64,000 nt of DNA, taken from contig CM067358.1 of NCBI GenBank assembly GCA_034190875.2, forward strand, positions 44,802,690-44,866,689, in the 5' to 3' direction. The notes beneath the pieces are model-generated. The model ran no database searches, was not told where the DNA came from, and saw nothing but the letters and a program-made list of their open reading frames with translations. Numbering within the stretch: the first letter of the stretch is position 1; every line of letters begins with the position of its first letter. Positions 9,281 to 21,015 of the stretch are shown here, in pieces. A program made the position numbers and the translations under genes. This DNA comes from Urechis unicinctus (lineage: Eukaryota; Annelida; Polychaeta; Xenopneusta; Urechidae).

Positions 9281-10388
9281 ATGTTTTCGTATAAGCCAGG
9301 TTAAATCTATTTACAATTCATGTCGACGACTTATCAAATCTATGGCGGAACATGATTCTGAAATGGTTGCTCATATATCAAATACAATTTCTTAAAATTG
9401 TAATGTTTAATATGATTATCAATTATGGTAAGTATGTAGTAAGTGGCAATATTATTCAACTCCTATTATGTGTCAATGGTTTCTGCTATGCATTCATGTC
9501 GTAATAGGGTCCAATGAAAATGTTATTATATTCAATTGATATTACTTTGTGCTGTGTCTGTAACTTTTCCATCACCAACTTGACAATTGATTTGTAACTA
9601 GTCACTTAGGTCGCTTATCAAAACTGCAGTGTTCGTGAACGATGTAGCAAATACCGTTCAATCCACCCATCTTTTCAAGTAACCCTTATGCAGATATCTT
9701 CTGCGGGATAAGGAATAATGACGCGTATTACAACAATAAACAAGGCTTGTCAAGAGGCACTATAAAGTTGCAAACAATGTTGTGAGGTCACTGTTAATCC
9801 GATGCAGCGTCTACTTGTCACTTTAGACTTATATGGACTGCCATAAATATTATACGCGAAGAGTTCTAGATTTGTCTTTATTTATCATATTGATCAGCTG
9901 GCCATTCCAATAATGACTGGTTGTAGTCCGAGTTTTATTGTATAATGTATGGCGGGACTAATTCATTCGTCATCTATTTGTGCACTATAATGTCATCCAA
10001 GCTAACGCGAAAGACGGATAAACATTGGTCACAACATGTTATCAGAAAGCAGCAATTTGAAGGTGGTGGGCGTAGACGCATCAGTAGTCAACAACAGCTT
10101 GCTAATCAATGGTGCGGGAATCAAGCGAGATGTTGCTTGTACCACACATAGCCAACGACTGATTTTCGTACCTAATTCTTCATGGCGCAATCCTGTGAAG
10201 CTTGCTATTTTCCCATGAGCAATGTTCCACCAACTCCACTGCGAATAATGGCAACCCATTACGTCCGAGTTGGTTTCTGCATTATTTTACTACACTCAAA
10301 TATGCTCATTTTAATACCTACTTGCTATACCACCTATACATCTGTACAAGCAGACAGTATGTCACTACACCTATGATAACTTAATACT
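9281..10388. other. Spacer with one extra repeat block
   Basis: Mostly featureless AT-rich sequence. Near 10230-10262 it has another copy of the CTGCGAATAATGGCAACCCA block, matching those near 8897 and 12105. Small frames at 9945-10384 are not supported as genes. Confidence 0.4.
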
Positions 10389-12420
10389 TAAACCTGTGCA
10401 ACCAATGATGGCACTGCAGTTGGAATAATGAATTATGCAGTGCCATGGCCGTTAAATGCTATGCATGTTGGGCGACGCCTTAATTGTTTGTAACTGTTAC
10501 CTCCCACGGCTCGTGATTTGGATCACTCTCAATTGTGTATACTATCCACAACAAAGTAAATGAAGCAGGCTTTAAGCCAAGCATGGGCGTCCTTGAGCAT
10601 TAATGTGAATTGGAATTCTCACTCCCGAGTCAATGGAGGTAGGTACCCAGGTCAATGCCCGCACAATATTGCACTGTCATCGCCTATGTGTCGACTCCAT
10701 ACAATTGGGTAACGACATGGCTGAGCTTTTGATTTATGAAAAAGGAACAAACCGTGTGTGCCAATTGTGACGAATGACACATTAGGTGGTTGTCCACACC
10801 GCATTATCATCCTCATCCATCATCGATGCGTGAGAGATGTACAACTCGCTTTCTCAGCGGTATTGCTGTAGACAGCTGTACTAACATATGGTATATTAAC
10901 ATTTGTCAATGATGACTCTAACGCTGTCGCTGGTTGTGCCTCATCCTGGCTAAACAGCGATAATAGCAATGTTTTATAAATAAGGTATTTATAATGAGCG
11001 ACCAATATAAATTTTAAGGCCATATTAGGTAAATACCAAGCGCAGGATAGTTTGTAAATAATGATAACCATGCTTCGAGTTTCAGTTAGCATTTATCTTG
11101 TAACACAGCAACATCCAAGGCACGGTCTGTATCCTTGCCATCATATATTGTTTTATTGTACCATTTGTAGCTGTTGTAGTCCATTTCTGAGCCCAAATGT
11201 ATGCACTAATCTAATGACTGCATCTGCCACTTACACATCAACCAGTGGCAATTATCATTATTCTAGCGTTGCAGATAAGGATGTGAGCATGATATAAAAA
11301 GCCCTTAGGTACTTAAAACTACCGATCATCATTGGTAAGACCTGCGTGTTTATCAGTTACGTTATTGGCGGTGCGTAATGAGTTATCCAGACGACAGCAC
11401 CTAGATATTTGTATGATTCATTATCAACTGTCGGTACTTCGGTGTCATGGTACATCAGTATGTCTATATTTGCTGACGTGAGTATGACAAAAACATTAAT
11501 GCGAACTTAGCATGACCTTTGGCAATCTGATCGTAGGTGAAAACAATTGAAATAAACCATCAGGGATGACCAAACATGTGTGACAAGTGAGAGTATCGTC
11601 GTATCTTGACCAATAAGTAACCTGTGCAAATTGTGCCAATTACTCAAGAATAACATTTCGATTTGGTGGAAGAGACAACACCTTCCTGCTACTTTAATGA
11701 CACATGCGGTATTTTGCCTATCAATTGGGTAAATTAGGAAATTAAGAAGATCAATAGCGTTTGTCATGACAGGATGATTCCAACACTTGATGCGCATCCC
11801 CGTTTATAGCCTTAGTGCAGTTATCTAAGCCTTGGTGACTGTGTTTTTGATGAGTAATTTGTTAGCATCAAGTCACGTTGTGAAGGGTTTCCAAAACTAG
11901 GTTATCGTTTTTGTTTTATAATTGAACTCCTCACTCTTAACGATTTACCACCGACCTCAATAGCAACTAACACGATGTTGCTCTTGTCACAGAGCAGACT
12001 TCTAGCATCAATATTTGTAATGGGGTACTTTCCTTCACAATTAAACCTGGCGTAAACTAGTCAATTTTGCATAGTCCCATTAGCAGTTTTCCACCCGTCG
12101 CATTGCGAATAATCGCAACCTACATTTTTTGGGGGTTTCTGCATTTCATTTGTTCACCCTAAAGGGACATTCTATCTCCCAGAGACACAGTGCTGCAATA
12201 ATGCTATTACCTCCGGCATCGTCGTTTGTATTTCTACATTTGTCGAACAGTTTTAGCTACACATCCGCAAATGAGCTTCGTTTAAAACCTGCAAGTGATT
12301 ACATGAAGTTGGATTACGTTTGTTCAAGGATTGGACACCACGTGCAAGATACATTTATGAGAATGTGCTTGTGAAGCACCTATTTCATCTCATCACAGTT
12401 GATCCAATATACGTATCATA
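10389..12420. repeat. Diverged repeat unit B
   Basis: Repeats the order of unit A: CCTGTGCAACCAATGATG near 10393, ATGTTGGGCGACGCCTTAAT near 10464, CAATGCCCGCACAATATTGC near 10652, CAAGAATAACATTTCGATTT near 11644 and TTGCGAATAATCGCAACCTA near 12103. Offsets to unit A are about 2.9-3.2 kb, so internal indels have accumulated. Similarity is high in short blocks and lost between them. Confidence 0.6.
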
Positions 12421-13721
12421 GTTTGCATGTGTTTTGTTGTGCAAACATAAGCACACAAGATGTAAGGTTCTGAGTGTGTTTGGTGATAGCATTCATACCG
12501 ATACATATCAAACGTTTTACACGTATCAACTTTAAGGGGATGGCATTATTTAGTTACATTGATCGAAGAAGTTCGATTTTAAACAACATTACTTGGTGAA
12601 TGTTATTTTAAACAAGTAACTAAGAATTTGTTGCATAATTCAACATTCAGACAAAGTTTCATTATAATTAAATGCCTGGGAAAGCTGCTGGAAATTTCCT
12701 GAGATATAATTCACTTAACCGTGCAACAGATGCAAGCACCATAATTGCGCGAGTCACTGTCCCTTTATTGAGTTTACTGTACCTGTATTAATACCCATAA
12801 ATCTTCACTAGATATACTTATGTATGCGTTTGTTACTGATTTGATAAATACTCCTTCGTGATTTCCAATTTGCTGCATAATATCTAATAACACGGCACTC
12901 AAAGCTGGGTTACTCTTCTAAATATCATGCCTAATCGTATGTATCTGGTTACCTCGAATACATTGTAAAGCACAGTTAGGATCTTTACCGCTGACCAAGC
13001 AGGAATATAACTTATCTCATGTATCTTAACTCCTCTGCGCGCATTATTTCTTTTCTTTCTCGATTATCGGAAATGGTACAAATCGGCGTCAAATATCTTG
13101 CATCATGCGAACAACACTCCGCTGCGTAATTTGACACACGCAGCGCAATCTGTAGCTGCATGGATGGAATATATAGCCCACCTGAGAAACTGGGGTAAAT
13201 TGTACAATAACATTAGTTTCTTTGAATATCATTATTTGTCGTATAAGATGAATAGCCAGGGTAATTTGTCTAAAGAGACCTCGTCAAAGGTGAATTTCCG
13301 TTATTTTACTAGATATCCACAAATCTGAACTATGTGCTTATTAACAAAATTTAGTGTTATAGCTTTGGTAGATAAGGTGTTATCCCACAGTTTATCTGCT
13401 GTTATTGTTATAAAGTATAGAATGATAAGCAAATAAATCAATTACCTACGAAGTCGCCCCATATAAAAGTCTGTCGTACATAGCCGTTCTTGACTTTTGT
13501 CCGATGCATGTTGCTGTCAAATGATATAGTAAAACAAGAATGAAGCATACAAACGTATGCTGGTAATGATACTTGATTGGCCAGCGGTGTGCTATAAATA
13601 TATACCAAATATACAGCAGTAATTGATAGTTTTAGAACTGAGCCAAAAAACCGCATTAAGTGAGAAAATTCTGAGGGCATGTTTGTTGTCAACTCGTTTC
13701 TTGACAGGTTCAGTCACTATG
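12421..13721. other. Mostly featureless; one unrecognised 76-codon frame
   Basis: AT-rich. A plus-strand frame at 13098-13328 begins with ATG and reads MHHANNTPLRNLTHAAQSVA and so on. It has no recognised family and no supporting splice or poly(A) signal that I can pin down. A frame of this length is expected by chance in sequence of this composition. Confidence 0.25.
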
Positions 13722-13738
13722 CCCCCCCCCCCCCCCCC
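13722..13738. repeat. Homopolymer of 17 C
   Basis: Seventeen consecutive C residues on the plus strand, hence a G run on the minus strand. Such runs mutate fast and are unreliable in long-read assemblies; length uncertain. Confidence 0.95.
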
Positions 13739-13814
13739 TCTGCTAATTTGTTCTAATCGTTGGTATCTTAATGAGAAACTGTTTTTGGATGGGGTTTTTT
13801 CAATCAGGTTATGA

Positions 13815-14087
13815 GCACAGTTATGCTTACAAAATTACCGCCGCCAAAAGCTTGAATCGCACGACTGCAGCAGACAGACATTCTACAGTCCACACCTGGA
13901 CACACGTAGCCTTATTTATGATGATGCCATAAATGATGATGGTGACCATGCAAAGATCTATTTCGACCGGGTCAGCAATATAGCACTAATAAGGAACACT
14001 GCTGTCCATAAGCTGAACATTAAAATTGCCAGTGCACCAGGGGTTAGGCTGATATCAATACTCACAGACCGATGCCTATCCATCTAA
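13815..14087 (+). other. Unrecognised open segment without ATG, possible exon or relic
   Basis: Open from the TGA at 13812 to the TAA at 14085-14087 (90 codons plus stop) with no initiator. The composition is protein-like, with acidic and beta-strand-like parts (DTRSLIYDDAINDDGDHAKI, VHKLNIKIASAPGVRLISIL). It could be an exon or a decayed gene fragment; flanking splice signals are not convincing. Chance cannot be excluded. Confidence 0.25.
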
Positions 14088-14719
14088 GAGTGGATGATTC
14101 CGAAATCTGAAGAGATCCCTACTCAACAAAGCCAAAGTCCTTTTATCCGAGCCTGGGTGTTATCAGTTAGCATGTTGAGAAGCAATGCCTAAGTTTGAAA
14201 ATCACAGCCATTCTACAGAACTCCACACTGTTAACGATTTACGACCGAATTTAATGGCGATGTAAAGTCTCAGGACACCGAATAGACAATTGACATATAT
14301 GATACAAAGTCAAGGATAAACCTGACGTGAGGATAATATACGAATAAAAATCACGGCAATACCATTGAATTTGACTGCCCATATATCTTGTCGCCTGTTT
14401 GTTAGGAACCTCGTCTGGTAATCAATATCTAGTAATCAATGGTTTGAATGGTCGTTCTTAATTCTGGTTTTATATGCTTTGATCAATGCATTAGGATGGC
14501 GTGATAGCACGGTCTTATTTTTGCAATTTGATAATATCTTCAATCTGGACCTTTGCCCGTATTTTCATGTGTTATGTATTAACATAACTGGTAGGCATTT
14601 GGCGTCACTGCACCTTTAATTTGTAACCAACTCCATTGCACATTTATAACCTATGCTTTCGAAATTGTGCTCACTAAGTATCATTTGCAATCCCTTGATG
14701 CTTTGTACTGCCATCATTT

Positions 14720-15500
14720 AAGCCTGTGCAATCATTCACTCAGCCTGATCAGCATGGAACACACCGGCATCTTTAATTGAATCCAGGTGTCAATTGCCGG
14801 GGTCATTTCCAGCTCAGTGCAATGGACGTCTGAGACTGGTAAATAATTTAAGAATGCAAGAAGTATATATGAAAGCAAATACAGAATTTGTAAAGGGGTT
14901 CACTTTAAAATCGCAGAAAGAGGCTTCATATCGTTATTCATGGTATTATATTAATGAATATCACAATATGTCTGCGACAATGGTCTTGGACAATGTAAAC
15001 ACAATACAACAGATTTCAGCGTTACATGAATTGTTTAACCGGGCAACCGCTCAAGCATACACTGGGCTATCATGCTATATTTGGAGTATAAATACTTAAG
15101 TAGCCGATTTCCTCATGATAGAATAGTAATTTTCGTGGCCAACAAACTGAACAAATCATGTTTAAAAATCAGGATTAACCAATCCAATTAGTTGAATAAG
15201 AGACTAAATGTATCGGTCCATATTGTCGGTTGCGGTAATATATTGGTCGATAATATATTGACAAATGTTCTAGAGCAATAAATGCTTGATGCTTGTATTA
15301 TAGGAAATACAACTAGACAAAATATAACGCATTCCATTTCTACGAAGATGATGCGAAGATCTAGCTGTGTAATTATCACCTAGCGCTACTTGTGACTTCG
15401 GCAAAGGTGGAAATATTTATATGAATAGCAGCCTAATCTATTGCAACAATCTAGTGTTATGCATGCTGCGTTACGCCTTCAATGATCGACCCCACACCTT
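14720..15500. repeat. Partial third copy of the ~3-kb repeat family
   Basis: Short blocks related to units A and B recur: AGCCTGTGCAATCATTCACT near 14722 and TTATGCATGCTGCGTTACGC near 15456. A related CCAACTCCATTGCACATTTA block lies upstream near 14629, and TTAACGATTTACGACCGAAT near 14231 matches one near 11937. The copy is more diverged and interrupted. Confidence 0.4.
14794..15099 (+). other. 101-codon unrecognised open frame
   Basis: Begins MPGSFPAQCNGRLRLVNNLR and ends at 15099. It lies within the partial third repeat copy. Composition is ordinary for AT-rich translation; no motif recognised. A few frames of this size are expected by chance in the window. Low support. Confidence 0.15.
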
Positions 15501-18500
15501 AAAGGCTGGTGTGAAACCCAAAATGATATACAATCTTTCGTAGCATGAGTGACTGATGTCGATGATGGGGAGTCACGCCTTCTCATTAACGACATATTAT
15601 AATATATCTATGGCGTCTTCATGCATCTTTATAATTATCTAATAACTATCACCAATCAATGATGCTGTTCGACATTTCATAATGACATCAACCTCATCGA
15701 GGTTCATTTTGCGTGGTAATTATCATCGACGGCACGACCTGTTTCGGCCGAACAACTATTGGGTACAGGTGCATTAGATGTTGCGAGCTGAAGCGCAAAT
15801 GCTGGCAAGTATTTTGCGAATAAGTTGCCCATGCCAATAATAGATACTATATCAAAGGTACTATTTCACATTGTTTACGAGACGCTGCCAAAGCTCAGAA
15901 CAAAATTATTCGCATATAACTTCTATCTACGTCTCGTTAATCATGTAAAAAAACAGCAATATTTAGCCAGTATATTTTAAACCATATTATCCGCTACAGC
16001 AATCGCGCGATTATTACGACACGCAATATATAGAAACATATACACAAGGAGTTCCGGAATATAATGCATCAATCTTCATTCACCACTGCATTGCACGAAA
16101 TAGTGCCGCCTTCCATATAATTACACTATGTGAGTGACATTTAGCGTGTATTGATCCCATATATCCTTGGCCTTTATCACAAGTATAGCTGCATGATGGC
16201 GCCAACTTCTGGCAGCTTCTGAAGCCTAGTATCCGCTTCGGCAGTCGTGCTATAATTACTACACGCAATATATATATATATATAGATATAGATGATCTGG
16301 TTAATACCTGTCGACAGTGGAGTGAAACGGCCATGTGCTAAAAGAGCTTATGTGGTTATGATGTCATAAAATACAAATATCCCATAACGATGTCTTTGGT
16401 TGCAATTATTCGCTCAGCAACAAAACATAAAATATGCTTGTGTACGGCAGTCATGAGATAGACAATGGCAAATGGCGTTGGATGCAATATAAGCTAGCGC
16501 AATCAGTGGCGAGTACAATAGGCTAATATTCTAACTGCAAGTTATATAAAACTTCTTGTTTTGCGATGATGCAGTCTTTTACAATACTACGGTCGTATAA
16601 TTGTTAACTCAGGTACATCGTATAGTGAAACACAATAAACCTATTGTCTCAAGTTCCGAAGTGCATCGTTGTGATCGAATCCAACAATATTGAGGACATT
16701 TTCTGGTATGCGTTCTTTGTCTTCAGAAAGACGACGAATATCTACCCAATTCTTGCTGGACAACAACGCATATGTATTCCACTTTCCTAAACACCATTTC
16801 TCTGGCAATATATATGTTGTAAAAACAATTCTTTTGGGGAGTCTATCGCTCATCGATAAATAAAACAATAACTGAAATTCTTGATTCCTAAAGCATGTTT
16901 ACTCTTGCGTTTACAGAAGAAGCGGCATTGTTTCACTAGGCATTGTATTAATGCTTTAAGCTCCTAATGATCCGCCAACACATGGAATGATCAGCTGATA
17001 TATTGTTATATTATGGAAACAATAACCGAGCCAAAAAGAAATCTCTGCAAGAAATAGAACACCAAATTGAATAACAAGTGTGCAGTCCATGGATTAGGGT
17101 TACTTAAGAAACATAAAAAGCACACCAAAAGGGCTGCGTGCGTTAACAGGGCTTAGTCTGCAAGAAGGTATGGTCGCCTGTTAGAACAGTCATATTAGCT
17201 GTAGATGTCACAAATCGTCTCTATTGCGCCACTTTTGTTCCCCGCAAATCAACGATCGAAATATCAAATGGTTACCCTCTGCAACTAACTGTTTATTTGT
17301 GTGAACTATATGAAAGCAAGCATACGACTATAAGTATTGATATTATACCGGACTAACTATAGGTGGAGAATGCCGCATTTGCAAAAACAGTGATGTGCAT
17401 TGGTGGTTGAGAGCCTGTGATGATGCTGTTCATTCTAGGTAAGCAATCATGTTGTTCCTGCTTCATAATGATTGCGAAATGATTTTGAAATCGATGCTAG
17501 GGTTATGTACGCACTTTGCACTACACATGGCTCACTGAATGATAAGGTATATTCCACATGGCACACTGATTAATAAGGTATATTGTGTTCCAATAACAGC
17601 CGCCACGAGTGGTTTTTTTTAATATGTTCGCTTACAGTCGAGGACTCTAGTTCTACGTCTATAATTTGCTTTGTAAATAAATAACCTAGAAAAAAGCTTT
17701 TTCGGATTTGTTTTATGTGAAATTTGAAAACAAGTATATCATAGAAAACAGTTAATAGTACCTTAATTGTTTGCTCTTGCAGCCATTTTGTATGCATTTC
17801 GGCTTCATTTGGTAAAATTTTATGAAAGGAAATGCAATAAGCGTGTATTTGGTATGCTGAATCCATAAATTTAACCACCCGAGCGACGTTTAATGGATTG
17901 TAATGACGTCGAAATAAGCAGCGGAGTACACATGAGCTTATATACGGTAGATTATATGAAGTATGTACTTCTTAAGTTTCAACGAGCCACGCATCGATTG
18001 CATAACACTGAAGTCCCTAAACAAAGTAGCTAGGTATGTCATTGTATCTGACATGTTCGGTGTGTGACACACAGTTAACGGAAATAGTTATGTGACAAAT
18101 CATACAATAGTCTGTAGATCAGATGTTAGCGATAAGTTGTAGATGTAGTTGCGTCAGAGGATGGAATATAACATCGGATGTGGTAGCAACCGTTTGACTG
18201 ACATTCTATGTAGTCAACATAGATGGTTAGGCCGATTATTTCACAATTATGAGCCGCTGACTTTAGAACGGATTTACTTCAGTTATTCAGTTAAATGGTT
18301 AAGATAACATATGCTTATTTGCAGATTCGGGTCTCATGGTGTCGGTATATCCGACTGTGAAACAATAGTGTTGTACGCAGTCCATGTTCGCTGGATGTTG
18401 TAAACTGACTGCGAGTTGGTCTTGTGAATAAATCACATCAAATGCTGCAGTTTTCTAGATGAAACGTGGCAATGCTTTGTGTTATTTGCCATATTATTAC

Positions 18501-20466
18501 CATTCAACGGGGTTTTGAGATTGCGCATTAGTATATTTCTGTAGCTCCTCAAGCTGTCATAGTTTATATTATGTTGTACATTGGATTGAGTGGTATTTAA
18601 CCATCTAAGATTGACGGAGTTAGCTGACTGTAATGTGTATGGAAAGCTCAATGCAGGACGTAATCTCAAGATTCCAATCCTTAAGTAGTTAGGGAAAATG
18701 TGAGTGTCCCCTCGGACACCATTTTCAGGAATGCTTTGTCAGAAATATTTCAGTTACTCAATATAATGTCGATCCATATTCTTTTTTTTCGTAATGCTGT
18801 GTTAACTCTCCTGTATCATTGCGAATACACTGGCCTATGTTATTTGGCAATTAACTTAGAAAGTACAATGGTTTGTATCGGCTGATAGAAGGAATACAAC
18901 ACAATAAACTGGCACTAAAACTTCCATAACGGAGATGACACAACAGCTCGACCACTCACTAGTGTCCTCATGCATAAGGATAAGAGAGACAATTCTTACA
19001 GCAAATGTTAAGGCGTAAACATAACCCTGGTTAATGCGCGTTCGCCTCATTGTAGTCTGTAGTTATGGTCTGTAATCTGTATGGACATACATCTACGAGG
19101 ACCTGTACGAGAAGTGCCTGTGTGCATTGATGTGTGATCACCTGGTTTCCTGACTGTTCTGGTAATATGCTGTGACTTTTTCGACTTTGTTCTAAATTCA
19201 CAATTCGTAGGAAATAGTTTTAGAAAATTACCTGCTCCTTGAGTTACAATGATAGCAAAAGGGACTTTCAAACTTACGGAAATCTAAGCATGACAAACCC
19301 GATTATGTAGTTGTATCGCCAATATTGGGAACAACCTTTACCACGCGCGAGTGTTAACCAGAGTACGATGTAAGCAAGCACAAGATCATTTTAGTAGATA
19401 AAACAAAGTGCAATCGAAGCAGATGGATTTTCGTTAATATTTGCGGTTTGAATACGTATAAAACCAAATTCTCTTACAAGATCACCGTTCGTATTGTGTA
19501 ACCACTGCCCATTTGAACCTGCAACCAATCACCCTATTTGTGTGTGCTGCAAGACTGCTATTAGAGACATTTAACTTCGTGTATCTCGTTCAAATCGATT
19601 GTTTTGTGTATGAAAAGCAAATATGATCGACGAGTAGGTATAAATAAGACAAGGCACTAACGACACAATGAGGGAGCAAAGTTATGCAGATTTGCCTCAA
19701 CAAAATACATGCTTAAGGCAACATTATGAAGCGTCAATTATCCAAAATAAGTTTAGTTGACCAATGCCAATAAACTGACGGCTTCAGAGAAAGGTGAGAC
19801 AAGAAGCTGGTTTGACGATATTAATGTGAGTATTTCAAAAATGCTGATTACAAAGAATGGTACGCACCCGTTACCGACACAATTATTGAACCGCTTCAGA
19901 ATAATTAAGTTATACACAACATAGCAGGGGTTTGTGGGATGATAAATCTGAGCTGCCAGTTCTAATTCACAATAACGAGGGGTATGATAGAAGTGATAAG
20001 CTACCTCAGAATTTAACGTGCTAATATATCTATGAAGAATATAATTCCAGCTAATGATCACTACTAAAGCATGCAATTTAACGCACACCAACCGAAGCAG
20101 GAATTCACACGTGCACAGAAACATAAAGCATTGCCAATGCTATAAGCAAGCGGCAGAAGCAAGCGGCGCCTAGCTCAGAGGTATCGCATTGTATTTCGCC
20201 CCAGAGGTATTTTCCAGCCCAGTATTTTGCCGAGTGATAGCACTTAAGTGACCTTTTCCAAGCATTATATCACTCACATCAACCAGAGACGTAATGACCT
20301 CTAGTTGTTGAAAGCAACATAGCACCCAGCTGTTTCATCGTATTCTAGTAGTGAGTTACACAAACCATCACATCGCACCAAAGCGCACCCATGCATCCCC
20401 CGGAGACATACCCTCAAACTAATATCTCAAAGCTCCTGTGGGTTAATGTGATGGTGATTCTAAGAT
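15501..20466. other. Intergenic, AT-rich
   Basis: No gene recognised. Small structures: a duplicated segment (GCGCGATTATTACGACACGC near 16003 and GCTATAATTACTACACGCAA near 16249), a short TA run near 16270, and a 31-bp near-tandem pair at 17524-17586 (CACATGGCTCACTGAATGAT, then CACATGGCACACTGATTAAT). Frames such as 18433-18669 and 19753-20124 (minus) have no recognisable motif. Confidence 0.45.
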
Positions 20467-21015
20467 TTGCAATGGAGGCGTCCTACAGAAACAGTACATG
20501 TGTTGTGCAGCCAAGGCACCTCTACAACATTATGGACCATTTATTTGCATTTAATCCATGGATTACCAATTAGGATGTCACTTACTTCATACAGCTACAT
20601 CCGATTCCATAAAGTTTGCGAGACCGTGTACAGAAGCTCTGCCGATCAGGGCATTGTGCATATGTGGCACTCAACGGCCTTCGTTACCAGTAGTCGCAGG
20701 CGCTCAATTACCGATGCTAAGCTTACGAGCCGCAAGATGAAGATACATTTCTATATACCGGTTATATACCGGTGTTGTTCATGCACCAATATGCCGGGTA
20801 AAGTTATTTTATTGGTTATCAGCTTATTTTTGTTCCTGTATAGACAGCCAGATAAATCAATAAAGTTTAGAATTAAAGAAATGAATCATAATCGTTTATT
20901 CATTGACCAGCCGCCTTTAAGCGATCATGTTGATGCTTTTTATGGTAAATTAGGGTCCTTTCTCGGTACGAGTATCTGCCATTTCATTGGCTTAGTATGG
21001 ATATTTGCATTATAA
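20467..21015 (+). other. 182-codon unrecognised open frame
   Basis: The longest unexplained frame in the window. Its first codon is ATG in MQWRRPTETVHVLCSQGTST. A hydrophobic stretch lies mid-protein (VILLVISLFLFLYR). Given the base composition, a frame this long is unlikely by chance by my rough estimate, yet no domain is recognised. Residues around GIVHMWHSTAFVT lie in a repeat with a second copy at 26.29-26.46 kb. There the frame needs a one-base shift, and differences fall mostly at codon positions 1 and 2, which argues against protein-level selection. No poly(A) signal or splice evidence. A decayed element ORF is as likely as a gene. Confidence 0.25.
20554..20715. repeat. Dispersed repeat, copy 1
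   Basis: About 160 bp matching 26286-26448 in the same orientation with scattered substitutions and small indels (shared blocks include CACTCAACGGCC and GGGCATTGTG/TGGCATTGTG). Ends near an AAGCTT in both copies. Confidence 0.7.

Noticed and set aside
20166..20240. tRNA-like A-box (CCTAGCTCAGAGGTA) near 20170
   Set aside because: No B-box GGTTCRANNCC within range and no cloverleaf can be drawn.
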